DNA of 64,000 nt. Source: Coprinopsis marcescibilis (lineage: Eukaryota; Basidiomycota; Agaricomycetes; Agaricales; Psathyrellaceae). Below, piece by piece: positions 35,821 through 47,760 of the stretch. The stretch is taken from assembly GCA_004369085.1 (NCBI GenBank), contig ML210280.1:20232-84231 (forward strand), given 5' to 3'. The notes beneath the pieces are model-generated. The model searched no databases and was not told where the DNA came from. It saw only the letters and a list, made by a program, of their open reading frames with translations. Each line of letters starts with the position of its first letter. Position 1 is the stretch's first letter. A program made the translations under genes and the position numbers.

Positions 35821-37052
35821 ATGCCCCACCCACATCTTGCCCCATACCTGATCAGCAGCGACGTCCTCTTCGTGGTCTCGGGTACGGTGGACTTCATTTG
35901 TTGTAGACACGACTTAACACGCCATCCTCTCCAATCTAGGCTTCCAGCTGTTCCTATGGGTTCAGACACTGGTCGCATTCTTCCGTAGCTCAGCAGCAGA
36001 TAGGAGAAGAAGGGTCATTTACATTATCTCAGGAACAGTTCTTCTGTTCGGCTTCGTCTGTTGTGCCGTCTTTCGCGGACTCGGTGTTGGACTGATGGTC
36101 CTGACTGATCGGGCCCCTGAAGATGTTGATGACATGTCTTCACCCCTTTCTTGGTCGCGCACCGTTCAGCTGACAGCGTCAGCTACGGTCCATTTCGTGG
36201 GCGAAGGGACTCTGGTAAGTAGCGAACGCTCTACTTTACTATCGCGGTAGGCAGAGGCTGATCTTGGATACTGAAGCTATTTCGGGCATATGTGATTTGG
36301 AACCACAAGAGGGTCGTCATGATACCTGCCTTTCTCCTTTTCGCAGCAACAGCAGGTAAGGAAGGAACTTTGAATGTTCTCCATCAGAACTCTAACTTGA
36401 TGGCATGCATATGACAGCACTGGGAATTTATACCTCCATTACCTGGGCAATGTCCTACTATGGGCGAAACATGGCCCTCTGGACGGGCTACTACAGTTGC
36501 AGCATCCTTCTCAACATTCTCCTAACAAGCTTGATTGCGTATCCAATTATCAGCATGCGTCGCAGGATGCAACTGATATGCGAGATGACTTCTTTGGGAA
36601 CTGAAACTACGAGCACCCTGTCTATTCTCATCGAATCCGCGCTCCCGTTTACACTTATCGGAAGTCTGTCAATCATCGTTTCGGCATTGTCACTTCACAC
36701 GACCTCAGGCGATGCCTGTTTTTTCTCTCAAGCACTTTGGATATCAGCCGTGGTGCGTTGACTTCTTTCTGTTCTTGTTCAGATCCCAAGGCAACCTACT
36801 AATGGGGTTTGAATTGGTTAGTCGCTGGCACCACAGCTCATTATCTTCCGGGTTGCGACAAAGAGAACTTGGACAGAGAACCCTACTATGCCGATTGATG
36901 ACCTTACACATCCTATTGTCTTTGCCGCTTACCGTGAGACAACCGGTTCCGTAGAAGAAGACGGGGGGGATCCGCGCCCGAGCACGACGAGTTCGCTGTA
37001 CAGTGGGAGGGATATGGTTCAGACTTCTTCGATGCAGCGAGGTGTAGCTTAG
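35821..37052 (+). CDS. Seven-helix membrane protein, family member 2
   Basis: A member of the same 7TM family as the gene at 14.1 kb; function unknown. The N-terminus MPHPHLAPYLISSDVLFVVS joins GFQLFLWVQTLVAFFRSSAA after an intron. Helix 3 leads to LFRAYVIWNHKRVVMIPAFL. Helix 5 ends in YPIISMRRRMQ, and helix 6 is TLSILIESALPFTLIGSLSI. The last exon begins SLAPQLIIFRVATKRTWTEN. The tail is acidic and Ser-rich and ends SSMQRGVA with a TAG at 37050-37052. The signature SLAPxLIIxRVxxxRxWTxN is preserved, with K-R-T in place of G-R-S. No defect was found. Confidence 0.83.
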
Positions 37053-38116
37053 TTACGCAGATATGACAGATGTTCAAGTGCTCAGCTTCTGACGGAGTGT
37101 ATTCCATGAGGAGCGCATATAACACTGGTTATCTTTGAACTGTTTACCAAAGGTGTCGTTTGCGATGATGACCTTACGTATGAGCAGGAGTTCAGGAACT
37201 GAAGGAAACCTTAAAGCTGCCATTCGAGCTGGGTGACTTTCCATAAGGAAAATATATGCCAGTTTAATCTCTGAGCGGTGCCAGGCGGAGTGTGAATACG
37301 GCTCCAAATGACAATCTATTCCATTCCGTTTTCCATAAGCAATGAGCAATATAATACTCCGTCTCTACGCTGTAAGACACTGTGGATCTGGAGCCTTTCC
37401 TGCTGAGAGCATGAGGAGAGCACGAAGGAAAGAAAGGAGAAAGAGGTTGTGACCAAGAAACATGAAAGACACGCTAATCAACTTGACACGCTGGTCTCAG
37501 TGCGAAGGCCTCCGAGGTGCTGGTTGGATGCTACACTTCTCCATGTTCAGAACTACCGTACACAACCCTAAAATAGCGATGGGCACAGTGTCCTTCGGGG
37601 TTAAATCGATAATTACAGTATAGCATTCGTGAGAGCCGGGGCAACTCAAACTAAAGAGGCAGGTAAGCTTTTATTCCAGTCTGTTCGAGGGGGGGTTACC
37701 CTACGAACAGATTCTATTCCATTCAGACCCACTTGCCTAGCAACGACATTGATTTCAGGTACAGGGTCCCAGCGGCATCTCGGCCAGTCCGTTTATTATA
37801 TTCGTAGAAATTCAAAAGTGCTTATGGAAAGTCACCCACTCCATCTGTAATTAATAATAAATGTGGCATGTATATAACCTGTCCATGATGTTCGAGTTAT
37901 TCCGACTCGTTACCCGGTGCTCATTCGCAAAAGTCCAAAAGAAAAAAAACTCGTAGTCCAAAAAAACTCGTAGTCCACGATCCAAGCCCTACTCGTACAG
38001 GCATCCTCTACCCCTAGGCTTGTGTGTGCATGAGTTCAAGAAGTCAAGACACGATCAAAGACGCACGAACCTTAAGGGCTGCTCCACCACTTCGTATCTC
38101 ACTCGCGTCAAACTAC
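37053..38116. other. Intergenic region, no gene seen
   Basis: About 1.06 kb without recognisable coding sequence. A small tandem repeat lies at 37943-37976. Confidence 0.5.
37943..37976 (+). repeat. Two-copy 17-bp tandem repeat
   Basis: The unit AAAAAAACTCGTAGTCC occurs twice in direct tandem with no change. It is probably a simple replication-slippage duplication. Confidence 0.8.
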
Positions 38117-38815
38117 TTACAAATTAATGACCGGCACAGGCACAGTCCATAACTTGACTGGATAACAATTCGTCGGTCCTTCACCCTCCACCTTCCTATA
38201 CCAGATCTACAACGTAAGAAAATGTTTTCGTCAGCTCAGGACTACCACCAAGCAAACCAAACTCACCTCCTCCTCGTCCCCACAAGACCAGAACCCTCCC
38301 GCCCACCTGAACACCAACTCCGCACCAAGCTGCGCATTCTTCTCGTAGCTCCTCAACCCAAACATCTCATAGCTTGCACACTTGTTGGTCGAGCTCGTGC
38401 CTCCAATGAGGTACCCCACCCGGCCAAAGGTGGCGCATCGCCCGGAATTCGTGAACTCGGTGTTTATGTAAGGGCTGAACCACTCAGAATTGGCCGGGTC
38501 TGTAGTCCTATCACGCGTTGCCCGCAGTTGGCCTTGGTAAAAGTAGAACATTGCTGGGAGGCCATCACCGGTAAGGCTGGCTGTCCCGCCGTCACTCTCG
38601 ATCAGGACCGCCTGCGGCGGAAGGTGTCAAGTTTCAACATTCCGTGCTGCAACTCGAAGAGATAGGGGCTGTAAAACGAAACTCACCCTCACATCCGAGG
38701 TCCCCAAAGAAACAGCAACAAGGTGGAATAGGGGCGTGTCTGCAGCCTTAAAGGCTGAGACATACGAAAACAAGGGAAAGAGGAGAGAAGCGAGGCCCAA
38801 CAACAAGAAATACAT
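38117..38815 (-). CDS. Small secreted four-cysteine protein
   Basis: A secreted protein not recognised as any named family. The signal peptide is MYFLLLGLASLLFPLFSYVS. Three exons join as LGTSDVR / AVLIESDGGTASLTGDGLPA / IWYRKVEGEGPTNCYPVKLW and end VPVPVINL. The mature protein has four Cys (GRCATF, NKCASY, WSCGD, TNCYP), enough for two disulfides, with Gly and aromatic residues spread as in small beta-rich proteins. It has roughly 165 residues. TATATAAG on the minus strand at about 38870-38877 lies some 55 bases upstream. Small secreted proteins of this kind can be effectors or wall proteins, but nothing here decides that. Confidence 0.72.
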
Positions 38816-39322
38816 GGTCGACGGAAGGGTGCAACGAGACTGAGAGAGAAAGAAGTCGACGCTAACGATCTTATATAGGTTGTTGCGGTGGCGTCCACCT
38901 CGAGGCCAGGAACGACGTCACAGTGGTGGTCTACTATAGTTAGTTGGCCTCCTGTAGCGTGACTCCAGCTGTGTTAGCAGACAAATACTAAGACGATCCT
39001 GAGGCTTCGATCGAACAAGCAACTCGCCCTGTCTCACGAAATAAAGCAACAGCAAGGAAGCAATACTCCATCGGCCAGGTAGGGGACGAGTTTCGGCTCG
39101 CAAGACGCATATGGTTAGCTGGAAATGAGGCCTGGGGTAACGTCCAGGACATCTATGAAAGGGTGCTTGCAGGCAGATGTCAGACCAACCGTTGGGATAA
39201 ACGCGTAAACTTGCAGATCTGCGCCCTGATTGCCGTTTTTAGGTCTTTTATTACACGTGTGGATGAGGAATACAGTGCAAAATGATGAATGAAGAGAAAT
39301 GATGATTCGGACAAGAAACAGT
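38816..39322. other. Spacer between secreted-protein gene and RPP1
   Basis: It contains the promoter of the minus-strand secreted gene, with a TATA-like element near 38870, and the RPP1 3' flank. No gene was recognised. Confidence 0.5.
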
Positions 39323-39917
39323 TTAATCGAAGAGTCCGAAGCCCTAGGAACGAATAAAACACAATTTATCAGTATTGCCTCAGGAAAATCACTTCGCAGC
39401 AAACACACCATGTCGTCGTCTGACTCCTCCTTCTCCTCCTCCTTCTCCTCCTCTTTGGGTGCCTCGGCAGCAGCGCCACCGGCAGCAGGGGCAGCACCGC
39501 CAACAGCGGGTGCTCCTCCACCTGCACCGACGTTCGACAACAGCTCCTTCACGTTCTTGCCCTCGAGGGCCTTGGCGAGTAATGAAGCCCAGATAGGCTC
39601 GAGCTCAACACCGGCAGCGTCGGTGAGAGTGGTGATTTTGTCGGCCTGCAATGAATGGGCCAATATCGTCAGAAAACCCTTCGCTCGACAGATACGACCC
39701 GGATAAGACTCACGGTGATCTCAATGCCATCGTCGGCAAGGATCAGAGCAGCGTAGGTGGCGGCAAAGTCTTGGGAGGCCTGTAATTCAAATTATCAGCG
39801 TGCGCTCCTGGACGTCATCCGTCCACTCGTTGTCGCATCCATCCGGAATACACCGTTTCCAGCGTAGAAAAGGCGACATTGGACAGTCCGGACGTCGAGG
39901 AGGGCATTGCTCACCAT
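39323..39917 (-). CDS. RPP1: 60S acidic ribosomal stalk protein P1
   Basis: Acidic stalk protein P1, which recruits translation factors to the large ribosomal subunit as P1/P2 dimers on P0. Four exons are inferred: the start codon alone (39915-39917), [20 protein letters not shown], a long exon with [20 protein letters not shown], and the last exon GFGLFD. The Ala/Gly-rich hinge ([18 protein letters not shown]) and the acidic tail [14 protein letters not shown] are canonical. The product is about 108 residues, normal for P1. The neighbour at 40.2-40.6 kb is a diverged duplicate. Confidence 0.93.
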
Positions 39918-40188
39918 TGCAATGGGTTTTGTGGGCGTGGAGGCTGCTGAGGGCGGTCGTCGTCGTAAGCTTCAGGAACGAGTTCTGTCGAGGTCGAGGG
40001 CAGGGGCTGAATCACGTGCTGTCTTACACTGCCACCGCACGGACGACCTTGGCGCGGTATCTAAATTTAGACCCGCCCTTGCTACCTTCCCGCGCGCGAC
40101 GGATGGGTTGATTGGGTACGATAGTGATGTCTGTGGACATTATACACAGAATCTGACATACACGTAGTAGTCCAGTATATGGAGAGTA

Positions 40189-40594
40189 TTAGGAGTGATG
40201 CGAGTGGCTATCAATACCATGCCCCCAGTCGATACAGAAGCACATATCTTCCTCCTCCGACTCATCTGATACGATGTTCCAAATGTCATTCTCAACGGGT
40301 TCGTGCAGCGGCTTGTGGCCCAAGCTTTTGATAGGGACCTTGGATGGAAATACTCCCTGTGAGATCAACATCTGCATGTCATGCTTCCTCAGTGCATCTG
40401 CAAACATCTGCACCCATATCGGTTCCATCTCCACCCCCGCGGTTTCAAGAAGTGACATCAGTTTCTCTGCCTTTCAAAGCGAGCCACAAGTTAGTAAAGC
40501 CAGTACCGGAGGAGGAAATACTTACCTGGATCTCAATTCCATCGTCTAGTAAGATCAGAGCAGCGTAAACAACGGCGCTTTCGTCATCATTCAT
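40189..40594 (-). CDS. Diverged P1-like ribosomal stalk paralogue
   Basis: A tandem relative of RPP1. Its N-terminal half (VVYAALILLDDGIEIQ, then MSLLETAGVEMEPIWVQMFA) keeps the P1 dimerisation fold and the same intron position. The Ala/Gly hinge is replaced by FPSKVPIKSLGHKPLHEPVE. The acidic tail reads SDESEEEDMCFCIDWGHG, not the universal GFGLFD, because the downstream exon is missing. A stop at 40189-40191 ends the open frame. It may still pair with P2 as a tail-less subunit, or be a recent pseudogene. The start at 40594 is the first in-frame ATG and is tentative. Confidence 0.62.
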
Positions 40595-41159
40595 GTCTTC
40601 TGCAAAATCATGGGTTCGCGCGTGAGTTCAAGCTATGATATGTACAGATGAGCTCACTCGGAACAAAAGATTACCTCGATATGGGTGTTACTGAAGTTTG
40701 AACGTGCTCTCGAACATTTAATGAGCTTTATATGGCCAACGTGGGATATACCGCATCTCACCCGAAACAGCAGATCTAGCAGGATGCTCATCAACGGCAC
40801 TGACTGAACCCTGTCAGTGGCACCATAGATATAGGATATCCTTCCTTCTTCGAGATAGAGAGCTTCAATGGAGCTGGTATATGCAAACATTCCACATCAT
40901 GCTCATTTGCTTTACTTGGTCGCTTTTTGAAAATAGTCGGACACTTCGCCGTTGTCACGTAAACTTCAAGTTTAAGCCGTGGTCGAGGTCAACATCCCAC
41001 CATCAGTGCGTAATGCTCGTGCAGGACTACAACTTTTCTATACCACCTCTTCAAGATCTATCATCTTCTTCAGATAAGCAGCAGGACGACACCCAATGTC
41101 AGAAACTTGTCTTGATTCGAGTCAGCCTATAATACACAAAGACAAAAGAAAAACGTAAA
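40595..41159. other. Intergenic region, no gene seen
   Basis: These 565 bp lie between the P1-like gene and the 3' end of the first Gal80-like gene. Nothing was recognised. Confidence 0.5.
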
Positions 41160-42457
41160 CTACAGCTCAATCCACCTGCCATCTTCCGCCAAACTATCCT
41201 CAATCGCGCCAATAGCCTTCCTGTGTACAAGGGCAGTCTCCAGATCCGCGAAATATCCACCTCCTTCTTTGCCCTTGGCAAACTCCAACCAACCTTGCTT
41301 CAAGAAATCCACCACACTCGTATACCTCCTACCCTCGCCCAGACCTAGGGTGACATTTTGTCCGTTCAGGAGGACGGTGTGAGGGTCGCCAAAGCTGGGG
41401 TACGAAGGTCCACCCTCGACGCGCACAGTACCTTCCTCACCGTCAACATCGATGGTGTATCGCTGGGAGGAACGCGACGAGTGCGAGGGAAGACCGTGTG
41501 TGACGGTGATGGTAACCCACGCACCGCTCTTTTTGAGCACACCGTTGATGGTGAAGTGATCAGGCAGGTATGTGGGTAGAGTTTCGATGGGTCGACCGTA
41601 ATCGTCGATGAGCGTCGTCGTGGGGAAGTGCTTCTCGCCCCGTGCGCTGACCTTGGAGAAAGTGTCCCCGAGAGTTTCGAGGATTGTGTCGATAAAGTGC
41701 CCGTTGAAGATGGTGATGGACGTCGCGCCTGAGCATGTTATACGTCGTCAGTAGAGGTAAAGAGGATTATAAACCCAGAAACACGCACCGTTCTCTCGTT
41801 TTGTGTGGTACCGATGCGACTCGGGGGTGAATTGCACCCAAGTCTGCTGTTCGAGGGGAATGCGGTGGAGCTATCCAAGGCATAAATTATTATCCAGTGC
41901 TTTGTCAACAAGTTTTAACAATAGATACTTACCACGTTCACATTGTGCACCTTGCCAATTTTGCCTTCCTTGATCGCTTTTCCAACCTTCCTGAACAAAG
42001 GGCTCTGCCGTCCTTGAAGGCCAACCCACCCCTGCACACCCTTCTCCTTCGCAAGGTTCACAAGCTCCTCCGTCTCCTTCGCGTTCCTTCCAAACGGCCA
42101 CTCGATAAAGAATGGCTTCCCAGCCTCGATCACCTTCTTCAACACGTCATAGTGCAATGGGCACTTGACAGACACGGCCACGAGGTCTACCTCGTCCCAT
42201 TCCGCCAACGTCTTGGCGTCGGAGAAACCTTGTACGGGCGTTTTGAACACTTTGGTGAAGTGTGTGGCGGAAGCGGCGGCACTAGTGGGGTTGCTGGTCC
42301 CGACCGCGACGAGCTTGTAGTGCTCGCGCACTTCTGGGTCGAGCAGGGCGCTTCCGTGTGTTTGGCCTCCCCACCCAGAGTTGGGAGAGAAGCCGATGAA
42401 TCCGAGCCGGATTGGTTTTGGAAGAGGAGCGGGAGTCGAAGCGACGGCGGTCGACAT
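41160..42457 (-). CDS. Gal80-like Gfo/Idh/MocA-fold protein, copy 1
   Basis: A Rossmann-fold protein of about 390 residues with an N-terminal NAD(P)-binding domain (IRLGFIGFSPNSGWGGQTHG, YKLVAVGTSNPTSAAASA) and a Gfo/Idh/MocA C-terminal domain (DHFTINGVLKKSGAWVTITV). It is closest in style to fungal Gal80-related proteins. The usual catalytic EKP motif reads EWP in FFIEWPFGRN, so the catalytic lysine is absent. A dehydrogenase role is therefore doubtful, and a sensor or regulator is possible. Three exons are inferred, and the end is EDGRWIEL. The start at 42457 (MSTAVAS) is preferred by comparison with copy 2; an in-frame ATG at 42517 would add 20 residues. TATATAAG on the minus strand lies near 42549-42556. 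Confidence 0.85.
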
Positions 42458-43254
42458 GTTCCGAGAGAAATACGATTGAACTAAGCAGATGGGTTGAAGA
42501 AGAGATTGTAAGCGCATCTGGGGTATACTCTCCTTCTTCTGTTAGGGGCTTATATAGGAGTGAGTGGATGGAATGTGACAATTGCTGAAATAAGAAGAAA
42601 GAGATACAGTTTGGAGACGGGGAGGCAAACCTCGACCCCTTACGTTCTCGTATTACCAATGCTCAGCAGTACCATCGCAGTCCTCTACTTCGATATTCCT
42701 ATCACAGTGAAGCTGTATGATACACAGTCCGACTCGGTTGACGAGAGATGCTTGGAGCGGACAAGGAGTGGAAGAAAAGGTTGTCTCGCCATTCTTGTTG
42801 CTGATTAATCCATTTCGCGCCATCGTCGAACATCCTTGATTCGGAACTGTTGCAATTGTTGGTAAGCACACACTTACCAATCCAGCCCACAACAGGCGCC
42901 TGAGTGATTCCTTAGATTAATGGCGGAAGATGGACCGATAAGATAGACATACATTATACTCAGGGTGTCAAATATTCGGGGAGTTTGGGCCTGTAGGTGC
43001 TGAGTTTATGTCATTACAGGATCGAACTCTCAGTCTCGCTGGCGGGCTTCAATTGCCACCAAACACGACCATCATTTGTCATCCATGTAGAGAATCACGC
43101 TGGATGATCACTGTGATGGAACTCCGAGTTCAGGTTACCTCGACCCAACTCGAGTCTCGACGATATGACAGTTTACAAGATGACCAGCTGCATCGGTAAG
43201 CGATAATCCACTCCATAGAGATTCAAAAGTATAACAAAACTTCGACAACTAAAA
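42458..43254. other. Spacer between the two Gal80-like genes
   Basis: About 800 bp containing the promoter of copy 1, including the TATA-like element near 42549, and the 3' flank of copy 2. No gene was recognised. Confidence 0.5.
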
Positions 43255-44573
43255 TCAAAGATCAACCCAAACCCCATCAGTCAACAAACTATCCTGAATC
43301 GCCGCCACCAGTTTCCTATGCCTCAACGCATCTTCAATATCCGCAAAAACACCGCCTCCTTCTTTCCCCTTTGCATACGCGAACAACGCACTCTTCAAAA
43401 AGTCACCAACGACTGTGAATTTTGGACCATCGCCTTCTTCTAGAACCAAATCCTCGCCATTCAAGAGGACGACATCGGGGTCTTGGCCGCTGATCATGAA
43501 GTTATTGGTCTCGACGTGAACGGAACCCTCATCTCCGTCGATGTCCACCGTGAATTGTCGACGGCCAGGGGTGAGTGGGAGCCAAAGGCGAACAGTAAGG
43601 CTGACCCATGCACCGCTGTCCTTCAGAATCCCGTTGATGGTGAAGTGATCAGGCAGCGCAGACGGGACCTGCTCCAATGGCTGTCCGTCTGGTCCCAGGA
43701 TGGTGGTCAATGGGAATAGCTTTGTTCCTCTTGCGCTGACTTTCGCTAAAGGGCCAACGGTGTCGATCAATGTATCGAGGAAGTGCCCCATCGCAGTGAC
43801 TACTACAGCCGTTCCTAAGGCGCACGATAAGTCAACATCGTTATCAGCAATGTGAGAGAGTTGCTTACCGTTCTCAACGTTAGTTATATGCCTGTAGTGG
43901 TATGATGTGACTGGCGCCCACGCTTGCAATTCACGCGGGAACAGGAGGTTCTATTATTCAATGGTGAGTCCTAATCGTTGATGATATAGGACTAACTTAC
44001 GACGTTCACGGCATGGATCTTCCCGATTTTTCCAGATGCAATGACGTTCTTAATCTACAGAAGCTCGTGTTGTCAGTATGTCGCATTCTCCGTCCTCAGA
44101 ATTGGGTTTTTTACCTTCTTGAAAATATTGGACTGTCTCCCCTGTAGCCCCACAAGGCTCTTGACGCTCCTCTCTCTCGCCAACCGCGCTAGCCCCTCCG
44201 TCTCAGCCACATTCCTACCTGCAGGCCATTCGAGGAAGAACGGTTTGCCTGCAGCGATTACCTTCTTCGTAACCTCCAAGTGATCGCTAGACTTGACGGA
44301 GATGGCGACCAGATCCACATCATCCAACGATACGAGCTGCTCGACGTCGCTTGCACCGTACCCTCTGACTTCCCATCCCAACTTGTTGGAATAGGTCTCC
44401 GCCGACGCAGCAGCGGAGGTGGGGTTGGATGTGCCGACGGCGACTAGCTTGAACTTTGCCTGTACCTTGGGATCGAGCAAGGTGAAGCCATGCGAGTTTG
44501 CTGCCCATCCAGCAGCAGAGAGACCGATAAAGCCAACACGTATGGGAGAAGTCTGAGTGTTCGGGGAAGTCAT
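43255..44573 (-). CDS. Gal80-like Gfo/Idh/MocA-fold protein, copy 2
   Basis: Tandem paralogue of the gene at 41.2-42.5 kb. It starts MTSPNTQTSPIRVGFIGLSA, keeps VAVGTSNPTSAAASAETYS and LVGLQGRQSNIFKKV, and ends SLLTDGVWVDL. It also has EWP (FFLEWPAGRN) in place of EKP. The C-terminal domain reads DHFTINGILKDSGAWVSLTV, then QFTVDIDGDEGSVHVE. One extra intron lies after FKKV (about 44050-44115), where copy 1 is continuous. About 390 residues; intact. Preservation of both copies with the same altered motif argues that the EWP form is functional. Confidence 0.86.
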
Positions 44574-45447
44574 GGTGAGAAGTCTGGGGTGCTTGGCTGG
44601 GGATATAAGCGAGTCGAGTTAATGTTATTTCGATGCTGGGTCCGTCGTATTTAAGGATCTCTTGCACTCCTCCTGCGTTGAATTACCAAGCAATGTCGCA
44701 ATGTTTTGCTGAGCAGTCTACAAGGGGCGGCCCTCTGAAACTTTGATGTCGCGACTTGTGTCTGCGTAGGGGCAATGGTTAAGTGACCTCCATGATCGTC
44801 GCTGCCTATGGTGAGACAGTATTTATAATCAATTAAATGGTAGGACACTGTTTATATCCAGCAAAGGCTTGGGTACCTGATACACATCGGGATCCTGTCG
44901 TTCCGATGATACTGGCGAGTTCGATCATGGGCATCAATCCCCGCACGAACCATGCTAAACGCTCTACTCGACCAACTCTCATCAAAAGCAGCCACTGAGC
45001 GTATGCTTCACAACACCTTCGATATCCACTTCGACCTCTGTCGACTCGGGCACAACCGCGCACTTTTAAGTTTCAATTACCCCAATTGGTTCTGCCAGCT
45101 TCCTTCCTGCCTTTCTCCCTGCACCAGGAGGCAAAAGTAACCATATACATATACCGATGCGTCCCTGATGTCTTAACGAGCTGGATGCTTCTGCAGGGCT
45201 CGAACCTTTGCCCCGTGGGTTCAGAAGCGGTCCGTAGCGTGGGTTGGGTTAGGCGGCCAGGGGCCAAACACAACGACGACGACTGTCGACAACGAAAGCG
45301 AAAAGGCTCTGTTGGCAAGTTGCCCAGGGGTCTGATATTAACTTCTCCGCTGAAACAACACGTGTGTGGTTCCCACATTCGACTGCGGCATCAAACCCTC
45401 GACGTATAAGTGGACCATTCAAATATCGCAGCGTTGCTCGTCTGCAA
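44574..45447. other. Intergenic region, no gene seen
   Basis: These 874 bp lie between divergent genes. A degenerate tRNA-like segment near 45190-45235 was considered and rejected. Confidence 0.5.
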
Positions 45448-47625
45448 ATGACCGTTACAATGCCACCCAGCGAAGAATCTAACGAACAAACCCCTCTCTT
45501 ACCAAATCAAGCAGTATCCGTTTCTGGACCCGTGTCACAAACGCGGTTGGGAACATACGAAACGACTGTCAGACTAGCTATTTCGCACACCACAGTTTTA
45601 TCATGGGGAATCTTTCTTTCCATTTTTCTCACCTGTTCGTAAGCATTATTGATCGTAGATGCGAATGGCACACTGACAGTAGTCATTAGCGTTACTTCCC
45701 GGGATATCACTGGCATATCTCCCACTTCCACCATTTGGCCCCACAGACTGGAAACGGTAAAGACACTGCACAGCATTCACCACAAATACCAATCGAATCA
45801 TCTCCTTTTGCACACTTAGGTCCACTCTCACGAATTCTTGGATTGTGTTTGGTCCCATTGGGGCGTTACTTGGCGCCGCGAACGTGAACCAATGTGCGAT
45901 CAGGCCTCCCATTCACCGATCCTACTATAGCAGCTAACTATCGCAAACACGTCTTAGACGGTATCCGGAAGCTATATCTAATCTCAATGTCAACTATGAC
46001 ACTTACTGCTGCCCTGACCATTGTGGCCCCTACCTGGCTAACCTTTATTTTTGCGCGGGTGCTCCAATCTATCGCCGTTGGCCCCGTGGTGTCTCTGGGG
46101 ATCGCCACTTTCGCCAAAATACACGCAGCAGAGAAAAGGGGACTGCGTATAGCTTATCTGATACTGGTTAAGTCGCCTGAATTGCATATCTGTTTCTCCA
46201 CTTACTCGATCTTACAGGCTAATTGTGTCGGTATAGGGTTTTACGTTATGATTTGGTTCTCAAACGGATGTATGCGTGTGTGTCGTTGCAAAGACGACCT
46301 TCAGCTGATACATTCCCTTAGTCTATGGAAACTCGGCGCACTGGCGGTTCAATGCAGCCTTAATTGCGGCAGCTGCAGGGTTGCTGACGTTTTGGCTTCA
46401 TCACTCACTTCCACATGACGCCGTAGCAATTGGTGATGGTGATAGAACCTTCGAAGCTTTCAAGCTACCTTCCGCCAACATATTCTCGCCGATTTATCAG
46501 TTAGTCCAACGGCCCAAGCCCTTCCTCATTGTAAGCGCGCAAAACCAGCGTGGTAATAACTAAGCTCACCTCTGTATTCGTTACAGAGCCTGATTGGCGC
46601 CTTGCCCTTACTTTACCTTCCACGTATGTCGCACTGACTCGTCTATACGATTAATTGGAAGCTAACCCAACAACAGTTCATACAGCACTGTTTTTGAACC
46701 ATGTCACCGTTGTAAGCTTTCTCAAGCAAATTGTCAAGTCTATGAGCTGACTACATCTTAAAAGCACGATTTGGGTATCGTACTAGTGATCTTCCTTTCG
46801 TGTTTCCTGTATGCTGCTGGTGCTTTCAGTACGTCACTTGTGGCTCATATAACACCTGATAAATGAGTGTCCTAACATAGACTAGTCGGTATTCCATTAG
46901 GCGGAGCGTTATCCGACAGGATAATCAAGAGCCGAATGCCGCACGCGACACTTGGAAACCGGGTACAGGTGCCATCGACCGCAATATCTATTGCTGTCCC
47001 GTTGAGCTTCATCAGTCTCGTCGTAGGCTTGCTCTTGACTCCATTTGACCTCACCGATAGAACGGTGCCTGTCGGCTTGCTAGCGCTGGGAGTTTCGTTC
47101 TTCCTTGGAGTTGTGGTGAGTTCTCATCACACACGAAGACTCGGAGGCATAACAGAGGTCCTGACATTCCTCAGACTGGTGAAACATTTGCGGTTTCCAC
47201 GATCTGTGTCGCAGAATGGGACCCTCAGATCTCTGCACAGCTGATAGCAGCTAATGAGTGAGTTGGTTGGAATGCATGTTAAATGGTGGTACAGCTGACG
47301 GGTATGTGCCAGAGTTTTGCGGCTGATCGTACCGACTTTGGCTACTGTTCTTGCAGTGAGGATGCTCCCTCATGATACTCAAGACGCGTCCTGGGCCATT
47401 GACGCAGCAGTTCTGTGCACCGTAATCATGCTTTCAGCATTGCTGTTTAGGTTTGCTCAAATAGTTATTCTAATTTCTGTGAGGTGTGCTGATCTTTTCC
47501 GTATCAGCGCCTTTCGCTGGGTATCTCAAAACTCATCGCATCCTACCAATGGGGAACCGCTGCCTGATCAAGCGGCGGATACACTCGAAGCACCGGGTGG
47601 CAGTGACAGCGGATCTGTTGTGTAG
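45448..47625 (+). CDS. Major facilitator superfamily transporter
   Basis: A 12-helix drug/solute-type MFS transporter; substrate unknown. It starts MTVTMPPSEESNEQTPLLPN. Helix 1 ends before an intron with donor GTTCGT (45635), then SLLPGISLAYLPLPPFGPTD. Further blocks are SWIVFGPIGALLGAANVNQ, YLISMSTMTLTAALTIVAP, FARVLQSIAVGPVVSLGIAT, HAAEKRGLR, HWRFNAALIAAAAGLLTFWL, the central loop RPKPFLI, GIPLGGALSDRIIKSRMPHA, and PVGLLALGVSFFLGVVV. The C-terminal tail is polar (GEPLPDQAADTLEAPGGSDS). All joins tried keep frame, but exons between 46.15 and 46.9 kb and after 47.1 kb are provisional. Its end abuts the 7TM relic. Confidence 0.7.
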
Positions 47626-47760
47626 AGCTACCTGCTTCTGCGATGAGTTTAACGCATCCTTTAAAGCGTATTGCTCCGCGACAAAATACTTGTATCATAT
47701 CGTTTCGCATATTTTAAGATCATTTTCACTGCCCGAGGCTTCGCTTTATTCTATCGTGGC

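Noticed and set aside
39299..39706. 135-codon plus-strand frame rich in Ser and Ala
   Set aside because: It is the reverse of the RPP1 Ala-rich hinge and acidic tail.
41897..42484. 195-codon plus-strand frame
   Set aside because: Antisense to the Gal80-like Rossmann domain, which is clearly the coding strand.
45190..45240. tRNA-like segment on the minus strand (GGTTCGAGCCC with flanking GCTTCTG/CAGAAGC)
   Set aside because: The T-stem pairs poorly, the acceptor arms are only about 42 bases apart, and no proper D-arm or anticodon arm can be drawn.
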